DNA of 33,328 nt from Lachnospiraceae bacterium. Its GTDB lineage: Bacteria; Bacillota; Clostridia; Lachnospirales; Lachnospiraceae. A model generated the notes under the pieces. The model was given only the letters and a program-made list of their open reading frames with translations. It searched no databases and was not told the origin of the DNA. A program made the translations under genes and the position numbers. Positions 26,625-33,328 of the stretch are shown in pieces (the first letter of the stretch is position 1; each line of letters begins with the position of its first letter). The DNA lies in contig BLLW01000040.1 in NCBI GenBank assembly GCA_011959285.1, positions 1 through 33,328 of the forward strand. Reading direction: 5' to 3'.

Positions 26625-27587
26625 CTACAGACCTCCTCTTCTGAACAATGCATAAAAAGCATACATGGTACATGCCACTTCGATGCCTACACATATATCA
26701 ATGGGCAGAATGATACCGCCGCTTAAGATGTGCCCCGGCATTCCTAAAGGAATGTGATTTTCAAGCCCGTTTGCACCCATGATATAAAAATAAGAACCTA
26801 TGATGCCATACATGCACAGCGCCGTTATCTTTGCAATCTTATAGATATGCTCATTAAAAAACTGCTGGGTCTTCTTAAAACCAAATGCACTGGTGTAAAG
26901 AATCAGACCTGCACCTAAAATCGCTCCCCCGGAAAATCCGCCGCCGGGAGATAAATGCCCGTTTAAAATAACATAAATACCAAAAATAAAAATAATCGGA
27001 CATAAGATAAACGCTGTCCCCTGCAAAATAGCGTCATTTTTCGGCTCAAAACGCCTATCGTCCTTATCTTCCCGTTTCTTTAAAATAGCGTCATCCAACA
27101 TCAACAAAATCATGACACAGCAGGTGGCAATAAAAAGTACATTGGTCTCCCCAAAGGTATCAAACGCCCTGTAAGTCAAAATCATGCCGGACACGATATT
27201 AAGTGCCCCTGTTTCCTGGAGCCCCTTTTCAATATACCGCTGGGAAACGATATTGTTATCGGGATTGGAAGAATTACCGATTCTGGGAAGATAAGATACC
27301 GTGTACAGCAAAAGCCCCACCAAGGCAATGCAGAACACAATTGCTGCCACTACATAAATCTTATGGAAAAGCGTGAGGATCTTATTATTCTCCACGTCAT
27401 ATACCTTGTCCCGGAGCATCTGTGTTTCATTCATACGCTCTAAAATGGTGAATTCCTGTGTCTGAATCTCCTTCTGAGGCTGCATTTCCACCTCACCCAC
27501 GTAAGGATCCTTGCTTCCCGAAAGCCATCTGAAAAAATGATAAGCGCCCGTCTTTTCATATTCCTTATCTGGTTTTAATCTACTCAT
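26625..27587 (-). CDS. mrpB: Mrp antiporter subunit B fused to an MbhE-like domain
   Basis: 320 aa from ATG 27587 (MSRLKPDKEYEKTG), with GGAGG 9 nt upstream and overlap with the previous stop. The N-terminal 80 residues are cytoplasmic. Then comes a helix (IYVVAAIVFCIALVGLLLY), a pair around MILTYRAFDTFGETNVLFIA, which is the MbhE-type motif also found near the C end of MrpA, and from about residue 190 the MnhB/MrpB module with GHLSPGGGFSGGAILGAGLILY. So an MbhE-like and an MrpB piece are joined in one chain. The long charged N terminus before the first helix is not usual for MrpB. Confidence 0.88.
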   Translation of the reverse strand: MSRLKPDKEYEKTGAYHFFRWLSGSKDPYVGEVEMQPQKEIQTQEFTILERMNETQMLRDKVYDVENNKILTLFHKIYVVAAIVFCIALVGLLLYTVSYLPRIGNSSNPDNNIVSQRYIEKGLQETGALNIVSGMILTYRAFDTFGETNVLFIATCCVMILLMLDDAILKKREDKDDRRFEPKNDAILQGTAFILCPIIFIFGIYVILNGHLSPGGGFSGGAILGAGLILYTSAFGFKKTQQFFNEHIYKIAKITALCMYGIIGSYFYIMGANGLENHIPLGMPGHILSGGIILPIDICVGIEVACTMYAFYALFRRGGL

Positions 27588-27870
27588 TTGATTCTGCCTC
27601 CTTCTGGTCGGCTTTTTCCTCTTTTTCTTTATCGATTTGAATCGCATGAATCTTCTTTAAGGTGGCAAAAAACAAAATACTGGTTACCCCTGCCCCTACT
27701 GCCGCTTCCGTAATCGCCAGATCGGGAGACTCTAAGCAGACCCATATGATAGACATGATCAGACTGTAGGACATATAAATCAAAATGGAATTAAGCAGGT
27801 TTTTTGAAAAGCTCACCGATATGGCGCAGACAATCAAAAATCCCATGAGAATACTCTGAAATAGGGTCAT
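27580..27870 (-). CDS. DUF4040/MbhD-like Mrp subunit
   Basis: 96 aa with three short helices; its start overlaps the mrpG stop by 4 bp (ATGA). The ESPDLAITEAAVGAGVTSILFFATLKK motif is the mark of the DUF4040/MbhD unit, which equals a piece of the MrpA C-terminal region. Here it is a stand-alone gene, as in archaeal Mbh clusters and many clostridial Mrp operons. The acidic Glu pair and PDLA loop are intact. It helps bridge the antiporter modules and the small subunits. Confidence 0.9.
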   Translation of the reverse strand: MTLFQSILMGFLIVCAISVSFSKNLLNSILIYMSYSLIMSIIWVCLESPDLAITEAAVGAGVTSILFFATLKKIHAIQIDKEKEEKADQKEAESNE

Positions 27871-28259
27871 TTTTCTTCTCCTCCTGCCTCTTCCCCGCGT
27901 TCTTCTTTTATTTCATTTTCCAGATCTGCAAGGTTTTTATAAATCTTACAATGATTCTTTAAATTTTCATTGGTGGTGAACTCCAGCCTTGCCAAAAGAT
28001 GAGAGGAAACCGGAGATGCGATCCACAAAAATACTACGATCAACATCATCTTAAGGGTAGTAAAATTTAGCCCGGAAAAAATCATAAGCCCCACAAGCGA
28101 AACACTGATACCCAGTGTGTCTCCCATAGCTGCCGCATGCATTCTGTTCAAAACATACCGAAAATGGAATATGCCGTACAATTCTATCAAAAATATGATC
28201 AGACCGCATAAAAGCAACGCGCCGCCAACCGCCAGTTTCACCCATTCAAGAATTTCCAT
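27867..28259 (-). CDS. mrpG: Mrp antiporter subunit G
   Basis: 130 aa from ATG 28259 (MEILEWVKLAVGG), with GGAG 9 nt upstream; the ATG at 28268 lies too close to it. Three helices with LNRMHAAAMGDTLGISVSLVGLMIFSG, the typical MrpG R(M)HAxxxxDTLG motif, and a cytoplasmic charged tail. It overlaps mrpF by 14 bp and the next gene by 4 bp, so translation is coupled. Confidence 0.92.
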   Translation of the reverse strand: MEILEWVKLAVGGALLLCGLIIFLIELYGIFHFRYVLNRMHAAAMGDTLGISVSLVGLMIFSGLNFTTLKMMLIVVFLWIASPVSSHLLARLEFTTNENLKNHCKIYKNLADLENEIKEERGEEAGGEEK

Positions 28260-28623
28260 GCAGATCATCTCCTTCCTTATTTCCTTCCCCGTTATCTCCT
28301 TCTGCTCCCTGCTTTACCGCCTGTCTCTTTTCCGCGTAGACACCGATATAAACCTTTGATATGACGGTAACTGCCAAGAAGCTTACCAACGCGTAAATCA
28401 GGCATATATCTACAAGAAACCCTTCCTTCAACAAAAGGGAAAGAACCGCTATCATAACCATGACCATGGTTCCCATCATATTTACTGCCACGATACGGTC
28501 CGCAATCCTAGGACCCCTTACCGCTCTGATCAGACAGGCAAACAACATGACTGCAAGGATGACTAAAACCGCTATGTACATGCCCTGATAAATTTTGTCC
28601 AAAGTACTGATGCCTTCACTCAT
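28246..28623 (-). CDS. mrpF: Mrp antiporter subunit F
   Basis: 125 aa from ATG 28623, which overlaps the mrpE stop as ATGA; an upstream TTG frame start is not needed. Three helices with RAVRGPRIADRIVAVNMMGT, the conserved MrpF motif with the Asp thought to line the ion path, and LVDICLIYALVSFLAVTVISKVY. The charged tail (EGDNGEGNKEGDD) is longer than usual. It sits second in the operon, as in classical mrp order E-F-G. Confidence 0.92.
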   Translation of the reverse strand: MSEGISTLDKIYQGMYIAVLVILAVMLFACLIRAVRGPRIADRIVAVNMMGTMVMVMIAVLSLLLKEGFLVDICLIYALVSFLAVTVISKVYIGVYAEKRQAVKQGAEGDNGEGNKEGDDLHGNS

Positions 28624-29096
28624 CTGCAACTTTCATCCATCCTTTCCATTTCCTGAAGAAGCGCGACAAATATCGATTGATTGATTCCCTCTGCCAGACT
28701 TTTATCCAAACAATGCACCACATATTCATTACCATTTAAAGACACCGTAATCGTACCCGGCGTCAGCGTAATAGAATTTGCAAGCAAAACCCTGGCAGGC
28801 GTGGTCTTTAAATCGATTTTAAACCGCACCACCACCGGCTCGATCTCATATCTCGATGACATAATCATTTTGATCACGGCAAAATTGGCCTTGATGATCT
28901 CCGTCACCAGCACAAACACATAATGTATGATCCGAAACAGCTTCCTAGCCAAAATCAAATCCTTTTTTGGGCAATAATCTAAAAACCTACAGATAAACCA
29001 ATACATAAGCCCTGCGATCACAACACCAAAGGCGGCTATTTCCCATGTAAATTGTCCATTAAATATGATCCATATAAGGAAAAAAATCAAGTACAT
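28620..29096 (-). CDS. mrpE: Mrp antiporter subunit E
   Basis: 158 aa, the first gene of the operon. Two N-terminal helices are followed by the soluble domain with RVLLANSITLTPGTITVSLNGNEYVVHCLD, the hallmark of MnhE/MrpE. MrpE supports assembly and stability of the antiporter. The ribosome site (AAGG about 14 nt away) is weak compared with the rest of the operon. It begins 38 bp past the thioredoxin stop, with a terminator-like hairpin between, so transcription may start inside trxA or by readthrough. Confidence 0.92.
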   Translation of the reverse strand: MYLIFFLIWIIFNGQFTWEIAAFGVVIAGLMYWFICRFLDYCPKKDLILARKLFRIIHYVFVLVTEIIKANFAVIKMIMSSRYEIEPVVVRFKIDLKTTPARVLLANSITLTPGTITVSLNGNEYVVHCLDKSLAEGINQSIFVALLQEMERMDESCR

Positions 29097-29118
29097 TTCT
29101 TATACCATACCTTCCACA

Positions 29119-29149
29119 CTAAAACAGGTGAGGCTTACGCCAGCACCTG
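29119..29149 (-). terminator. Terminator-like hairpin overlapping the trxA stop
   Basis: CAGGTG and CACCTG with an inner GGC-GTAA-GCC stem (29125-29149), followed by TTTTAG on the minus strand. The loop contains the trxA stop codon. It could partly end transcription before mrpE. Confidence 0.5.
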
Positions 29150-29455
29150 CTTTATTTTTTCTTCCAATTCATTTTTAGAAACAGCTCCTATCACCGTGTC
29201 TGTCAGCTTTCCATCTTTAAAGAATAAAAAGGTGGGTATGGACATGATTTTAAATTCCCTGCTCAGATTCGGATTTTCATCGGTGTTACATTTGCCTATT
29301 TTACATTTACCGCTATAGCTCTCTGCAAGCCCTGCTACAAGAGGCGCCATCATTTTACAAGGTCCGCACCAATCTGCATAAAAATCCACCATCACTGGCA
29401 GATCGCTCTTTTTAACTTCCTCTTCAAAATTATTATCCGTGATTTTCAGTTCCAT
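29135..29455 (-). CDS. trxA: Thioredoxin
   Basis: 106 aa, standard length, from ATG 29455 with AAAGGAG 5 nt upstream. Active site DWCGPCK (Cys30, Cys33) and cis-Pro loop MSIPTFLFFKDGK are intact. It is a small cytosolic disulfide reductase that passes electrons from thioredoxin reductase to ribonucleotide reductase and other partners. No reductase gene is nearby. It lies between trmB (57 bp upstream) and the Mrp operon. Confidence 0.95.
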   Translation of the reverse strand: MELKITDNNFEEEVKKSDLPVMVDFYADWCGPCKMMAPLVAGLAESYSGKCKIGKCNTDENPNLSREFKIMSIPTFLFFKDGKLTDTVIGAVSKNELEEKIKQVLA

Positions 29456-29512
29456 TTTTGCTCCTTTCTTTGACCATAAAGTAATCTATTATTTTTAGTT
29501 TAACCAATTCAA

Positions 29513-30151
29513 TTACCTTTTAATAATGTATTTATAAATAGGATTTCCCATGGATGAAAACCTCTCTTCATATTCCGTCATCACATTCCCCTGCACCATT
29601 TCAGCATCATGATGAAGATCATAAGTAATCTTGTCAATTTCCCACCCCGCTAAGGGAACTTCCTCTACAGCAAAATCAAATAACTCCTTATTGTCTGTCT
29701 TAAATTCCAAAATGCCATCCCTTTTAAGGAACTGATTATACCTTAAAAGAAATTCTTTAGATGGAAGCCGCCTCTTCGCATGCCTGTCCTTGGGCCAGGG
29801 ATCCGAAAAATTCAAATAAATCCGATCCACTTCTTCTTTATCAAAAACTTCCCCAATCTCTTCCGCATCCATGCGGATAAACATAAGATTGGAAAGGGGC
29901 TCATCTTCCATCTTCTGCAGCGCTCTTAAAAGAACGCTGGAATACTTCTCTATCCCAATATAATTGATCTGTGGATTCCTGCCGGCAAGCTCATGCAGAA
30001 ACTTCCCTTTTCCCATACCAATCTCGATTCGGATGGGATAATCATTCCCGAAAACTTCCTTCCATTTTCCTTTCTTCTTTTCCGGCTCATGGACCACCAG
30101 CGGGCTTTCCGCTATAGCATCCCTGGCGCCTTTAATATTCCTAAGTCTCAT
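29513..30151 (-). CDS. trmB: tRNA (guanine-N7)-methyltransferase
   Basis: 212 aa from ATG 30151 with AAGGA 7 nt upstream. IRIEIGMGKGKFLHELA is the S-adenosylmethionine site, YIGIEKYSSVLLRALQK follows, and LNFSDPWPKDRHAKRRL is the unmistakable TrmB catalytic motif with the Asp. The C-terminal GNPIYKYIIKR matches the family end. It methylates G46 in the variable loop of tRNAs. It is divergent from dacA with a 187-bp gap. The trmB, trxA and mrp genes run the same way and may share transcription. Confidence 0.95.
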   Translation of the reverse strand: MRLRNIKGARDAIAESPLVVHEPEKKKGKWKEVFGNDYPIRIEIGMGKGKFLHELAGRNPQINYIGIEKYSSVLLRALQKMEDEPLSNLMFIRMDAEEIGEVFDKEEVDRIYLNFSDPWPKDRHAKRRLPSKEFLLRYNQFLKRDGILEFKTDNKELFDFAVEEVPLAGWEIDKITYDLHHDAEMVQGNVMTEYEERFSSMGNPIYKYIIKR

Positions 30152-30254
30152 GAACGATTCCTTCCAATATCAGACAATTATCACCCTTTTTCAGTCATTC
30201 ATTTTACAACATTTTTATTCAAAAGAAAAGAGTAAAATAAGTCTGAAAAGGGGC

Positions 30255-30283
30255 TTGTCAAGAACATCTGCAAAATGTAAACT
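30255..30283 (+). promoter_or_regulatory. Possible dacA promoter
   Basis: TTGTCA (30255-30260), 17 nt, TAAACT (30278-30283). The -35 box matches 5 of 6 and the -10 box 4 of 6, 55 bp before the dacA start. No comparable trmB promoter was recognised on the other strand. Confidence 0.4.
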
Positions 30284-30338
30284 AATAATTAGATTTTAAA
30301 CGAAGAATAATAGAATCAGAACAGTTCAAGGAGTCACT

Positions 30339-31844
30339 ATGAATTACCATAAATCCAAACGGATAGGACACAGAATACTATCCGTATTTTTATATATTGC
30401 ACTATTTTCCTGTATGACCCTTCATGTCTTTGCCGCTCCCGCAAGCTTAGAGGAAGCAGCCCAGCAGGCGGAAGAGCGCAAGTCCCTGCCTATCCAGAGC
30501 AATCAGACTGAAAACTGGCCTGCCGGTCCCGCCATCGGCGCTCAGTCTGCCATTTTGATGGATGCAAACACCGGCGTCATTTTGTATGCAAAAAATATCG
30601 ACGAGAAATTATATCCCGCCAGCACCACCAAACTAATGACCTGCCTTCTGGCAGCAGAAAATTGTAAATTAGATGAAATGATCAAGTTCTCCCACAATGC
30701 CGTCTTTAGCATTGAACTGGGAAGTTCCAATATTGGAATCGACGAAGGGCAGTCTATGCCTTTAGAAGAATGCCTTTACGGCATTCTGGTGGCATCTGCA
30801 AATGAAGTGGCAAATGCCGTGGCAGAACATGTTGCCGGAAGCACGGATGAATTTGCCTTGATGATGAATCAAAAGGCGGCGGAGCTTGGATGCGAAAACA
30901 CCCATTTCACCAATGCCCACGGATTATTTGATGAAAACCACTATACCTCCGCCTATGATCTTGCCCTGATTGCAAGAGCCTTTTTCCAAAATGAGCTGCT
31001 CACCAAAATAGGCAACACCCCTTCCCACCATTTTCAGGCAACGGCAACTCAGCCGGATGACTTCATCGAGAGAAATAAGCACAGACTGATTACCGGCGAA
31101 ATTGCCTATGAAGGAATCAAAGGCGGCAAGACCGGTTACACCGACGAAGCCAGACAGACCCTTGTGACATGCGCAGAGCAAAACGGCATGAAGCTGATCT
31201 GCGTGGTTATGAAAGAAGAAACTCCGGAACAGTTTTACGATACCGTAAAGCTCTTTTCTTACGGCTTTACCAATTTTTCCGCCGTAAACGTTTCGGAAAA
31301 CGAGACCGATTACTCTATACAAAATTCTAATTTTTTTAACACATCAAACGATGTATTCGGCAACTCAAAACCGATCCTGACTTTAAACCAGAGCAGCTAC
31401 CTGATCATGCCAAAAACCATCACCTTTGAAGATCTCGATTCTCAGATTTCTTATGAGACCTCTAAGGAAAATGAGGTTGCCGTGATCAATTATTACTATC
31501 ACGGCGCTTATGTAGGAAATGCAACCGTAGATTTAGCGGAGGATGCTCCCGCCGCCTATAATTTCACAGAAAAAACCAAAACAGATGAACAAGAAACTGC
31601 ACAAGAACCAAATGTAATCGTGGTAAACATCAAAACCGTACTGACTGCCGTACTGATTATTGCGCTTATTCTGATTGCGATCTTCGTAATCCGCTCCATC
31701 ATCAACAGTTATAATTTCTTAGATGGCGGCAGAACCACCAGAAGACGCAGAAGAACGCGCAGACAGCAGATGCCGCGTTTTAAAAGAAACCGGAAAGATG
31801 GACCTCACTTTCCTTCTTCCCGGTTCAATGATTTTGATCTTTGA
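30339..31844 (+). CDS. D-alanyl-D-alanine carboxypeptidase (PBP5/DacA-DacF type) with C-terminal membrane helix and Arg-rich tail
   Basis: 501 aa from ATG 30339, with AAGGAG 5 nt upstream. A signal peptide ends near HVFAAPAS (about residue 34). The penicillin-binding fold has SxxK at Ser95-Lys98 (YPASTTKLM), SxN at Ser153-Asn155 (VASANE) and KTG at 264-266 (GGKTGYT). A PBP5 C-terminal beta domain covers about 310-405. A membrane helix (about 425-452) follows, where most PBP5 proteins have an amphipathic helix, and the chain ends in a cytoplasmic tail with RTTRRRRRTRRQQ and many Lys/Arg. The enzyme removes the last D-Ala from peptidoglycan stem peptides outside the cell. The tail is unusual. 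Its end overlaps the convergent exonuclease gene by 20 bp. Confidence 0.9.
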   Translation: MNYHKSKRIGHRILSVFLYIALFSCMTLHVFAAPASLEEAAQQAEERKSLPIQSNQTENWPAGPAIGAQSAILMDANTGVILYAKNIDEKLYPASTTKLMTCLLAAENCKLDEMIKFSHNAVFSIELGSSNIGIDEGQSMPLEECLYGILVASANEVANAVAEHVAGSTDEFALMMNQKAAELGCENTHFTNAHGLFDENHYTSAYDLALIARAFFQNELLTKIGNTPSHHFQATATQPDDFIERNKHRLITGEIAYEGIKGGKTGYTDEARQTLVTCAEQNGMKLICVVMKEETPEQFYDTVKLFSYGFTNFSAVNVSENETDYSIQNSNFFNTSNDVFGNSKPILTLNQSSYLIMPKTITFEDLDSQISYETSKENEVAVINYYYHGAYVGNATVDLAEDAPAAYNFTEKTKTDEQETAQEPNVIVVNIKTVLTAVLIIALILIAIFVIRSIINSYNFLDGGRTTRRRRRTRRQQMPRFKRNRKDGPHFPSSRFNDFDL

Positions 31845-32793
31845 CTTTAGTCCTTGCCCTTTTCGCTTTGCGGTGCTCCTTTGCCTGTTCCTTTTTTTGC
31901 ACAATTTTCTGAAAGCCTTCTTCCGAAATAAGCTTTGCGGTTTTGACCACATACACCTTATCATTTTCAGATTTGCGGATCCGGATTTTGGACTTCACAT
32001 ACCCATGGACAGGACACGAAGCGACACTGTAATAATTCTTTCCGTTGGGCGAAAACCAGCGGATTTTCTTGCGGATATTTTTATGACATAAATAACACTT
32101 GGTGCTGATAACCTCCCGATCCTCCAGCGCCTTCTGCTTGTCCTCGAACTCCCTGGAAATATATTTCACATAATCCGAAAACAAAACATGAATTTCTTCT
32201 TTCCTGCTCTTTGGCAGAATATACGTATCTATGGAATAATTTTCCAGCACCCCATCCTCAATACACGCCAAAATCTCCGCCGTATAATAAGCATCCCCAA
32301 ACGCCCTGTGAAAAGGAATATCCTTCTTGATATTCAGATAATCCGTGGCATACTCCAGACTTCTCCTTGCCTTTTTATCCTCATAAGCAATACTGAACAA
32401 CTTCTGTATATCCAAAAAGCGAATCGGTTCACTTCCAAGCGGTTCCATCCCATAATAATGCATATTCCTCTGCAGCTCGAACAAATCAAGCGGACCCCAG
32501 GTACAAAAAATATAATCCTCCCCGCACCAAGAAAGAAACTCCTCCATCACCTCCACAAAAGGTTTTCCCTTTTGCAGATCCTTCATATGCAGATGAATCA
32601 GATCGCCGGTAATCCTATGCATATGCTGATAAACGGTAGGCTTGATCAACTGATTATATTCACCCACCATAACCTTATCTTCATTCAGCTTAATTGCCCC
32701 GATATCAATAATCTCAAATGGCATCGTCTTCACTTCCGGTTCCATGCCGGTATTACTCTGATTCCACTCCAAATCCAACACAATAAAATTCAT
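31825..32793 (-). CDS. DEDDh 3'-5' exonuclease with C-terminal zinc ribbon
   Basis: 322 aa from ATG 32793. The DnaQ-like fold carries Asp7 and Glu9 (FIVLDLEWN), Asp103 (WGPLDLFEL), and His162 and Asp167 (FHRAFGDAYYTA), so all metal and catalytic residues are present. MHRITGDLI helps mark the family (KapD/exonuclease III-like). After about residue 190 a basic region holds Cys233 and Cys236 (CYLC), Cys260 and His263 (CPVH), a possible zinc ribbon, and a Lys/Arg-rich end. The extra domain probably binds nucleic acid. The natural substrate (RNA or DNA) is unknown. It stands alone and converges on the carboxypeptidase gene. Confidence 0.88.
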   Translation of the reverse strand: MNFIVLDLEWNQSNTGMEPEVKTMPFEIIDIGAIKLNEDKVMVGEYNQLIKPTVYQHMHRITGDLIHLHMKDLQKGKPFVEVMEEFLSWCGEDYIFCTWGPLDLFELQRNMHYYGMEPLGSEPIRFLDIQKLFSIAYEDKKARRSLEYATDYLNIKKDIPFHRAFGDAYYTAEILACIEDGVLENYSIDTYILPKSRKEEIHVLFSDYVKYISREFEDKQKALEDREVISTKCYLCHKNIRKKIRWFSPNGKNYYSVASCPVHGYVKSKIRIRKSENDKVYVVKTAKLISEEGFQKIVQKKEQAKEHRKAKRARTKVKDQNH

Positions 32794-32901
32794 TACCTAC
32801 ATTTCCTCATCTCAATACAGTTAATGTAGTTATCATACCACACTTTTACAGATTCTACTACTGGTGGGGAGGGATAGTTTGGTTTTTGGTAGTCGGAGGA
32901 C

Positions 32902-33040
32902 GCGCAAAGGGGATTGATATTCCAACGTCGCCGCGCTCTCGCTCTCTGAAAAACGTAGCAGATGCTAAGCTCGTGAAATACCTCGCTAAGCACTGACGTT
33001 TTTCCAAGGGCTCCTTATGGAATATCAATCCCCTTTGCGC
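32902..33040. repeat. MITE-like element with perfect 23-bp inverted repeats
   Basis: Arms at 32902-32924 (starts GCGCAAAGGGGATTGA) and 33018-33040 (ends CAATCCCCTTTGCGC) are exact complements, 93 nt apart. Inside are a nested AACGTC/GACGTT pair (32924-32929, 32995-33000) and two GCTAAGC copies. No protein is encoded that I can support. It could fold into one long hairpin. The rest of the 337-base gap after the exonuclease gene shows a weak CATAGC/GCTATG hairpin near 33090-33121. Confidence 0.75.
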
Positions 33041-33130
33041 TGTATTTTGGCTAGCCTAAAAAAATCATTTTATACTACACATAATTACATAGCAAACGTA
33101 TTGTTATAGATTTGGCTATGGTTCCTTACT

Positions 33131-33328
33131 TTAGATTTTGTAATTAAGGTAAGGATTGACATAAGAACCCACGGAATCAGAAACGTTTGCGGGTAGGAGG
33201 GCGGTGTTTGTGGTGGTGGCGGTTTGTTCAGGGGCGGTGGCAGCTGGGCGGCTGGGCTTTATGGCTGGGGGCGGAGCAGGGACGGGAACGGTATATAGAA
33301 TCGTTTCAAGTCTTTGCGAAAAATCGGC
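33131..33328 (-). other. Possible C-terminal end of a gene running off the right edge, with repeat copy 2
   Basis: The minus strand has an open frame of 65 codons from the edge to TAA at 33133-33131. It reads ADFSQRLETILYTVPVPAPP, then a Pro/Ala/Thr-rich run, ending YVNPYLNYKI. No start codon is in view. The first 51 nt (33277-33327) are also copy 2 of the repeat at 17956-18007. The frame may therefore be a chance opening in GC-rich intergenic DNA. I cannot name a family. Confidence 0.3.

Noticed and set aside
19672-29096. Respiratory complex I or membrane-bound hydrogenase
   Set aside because: No NADH, iron-sulfur, quinone or nickel-iron subunits are present; E, F, G, B and C subunits identify an Mrp-type antiporter.
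32188-32829. Plus-strand open frame of 213 codons opposite the exonuclease
   Set aside because: Antisense to a gene with intact DEDDh motifs; no ribosome site.

Overview
The window looks like chromosome of an anaerobic Firmicute, most likely Lachnospiraceae (Clostridia). The signs are strong AAGGAGG-type ribosome sites, TTGACA/TATAAT promoters, short operon spacings, a DUF4040-containing Mrp operon and a clostridial-type RlmD methyltransferase. The assignment is an inference from gene content; no 16S rRNA gene is present. Nearly all genes are on the minus strand; only a TetR regulator, a 437-aa orphan and a D,D-carboxypeptidase are on the plus strand.

Layout. (1) 1-3857 is accessory DNA: a BlaI-type repressor with an M56 (BlaR1-like) membrane protease that runs off the left edge, then mobC with GC-rich nested hairpins and paired palindromes but no relaxase in view. 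It reads as a remnant or rearranged part of an integrative/mobilizable element lying just beyond the 3' end of rlmD. (2) 3858-5654 is rlmD plus an in-frame C-terminal extension cut off by two TAA codons. (3) 5812-15093 is a complete glycoside regulon: a divergent TetR regulator, ROK kinase, GH1 6-phospho-beta-glucosidase, two VOC-fold proteins (one with a rubredoxin-like zinc knuckle), and a ribose-type ABC importer with one ATPase, two permeases and a lipoprotein binding protein. (4) 15339-17823 holds a YhaM-type exoribonuclease, an HtrA-like protein whose catalytic triad is entirely replaced, and tRNA-Pro(CGG). (5) 18210-19523 is an anchored orphan protein. (6) 19559-29096 is a ten-gene Mrp/Mbh-type cation antiporter operon with four antiporter-type subunits instead of the usual two. 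(7) 29135-32793 holds thioredoxin, trmB, a PBP5-type carboxypeptidase and a DEDDh exonuclease with a zinc ribbon. (8) 32794-33328 is intergenic with a perfect 23-bp inverted repeat and a second copy of a dispersed repeat.

How the genes may work together. The glycoside regulon suggests a route without a phosphotransferase system: the ABC importer brings in a beta-glucoside, the ROK kinase phosphorylates it, and the GH1 enzyme cleaves the phosphorylated glycoside. The VOC pair may act on or bind the released aglycone. The Mrp operon probably exchanges Na+ (or another cation) for H+; with four conserved Glu/Lys ion-path modules and no redox module in the window it would be an unusually large stand-alone antiporter. 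The best candidates for something undescribed are the four-module Mrp complex, the VOC/rubredoxin-knuckle pair in a kinase-plus-phosphoglycosidase operon, the triad-less HtrA protein, and the M56-GLUG sensor on the mobile remnant.
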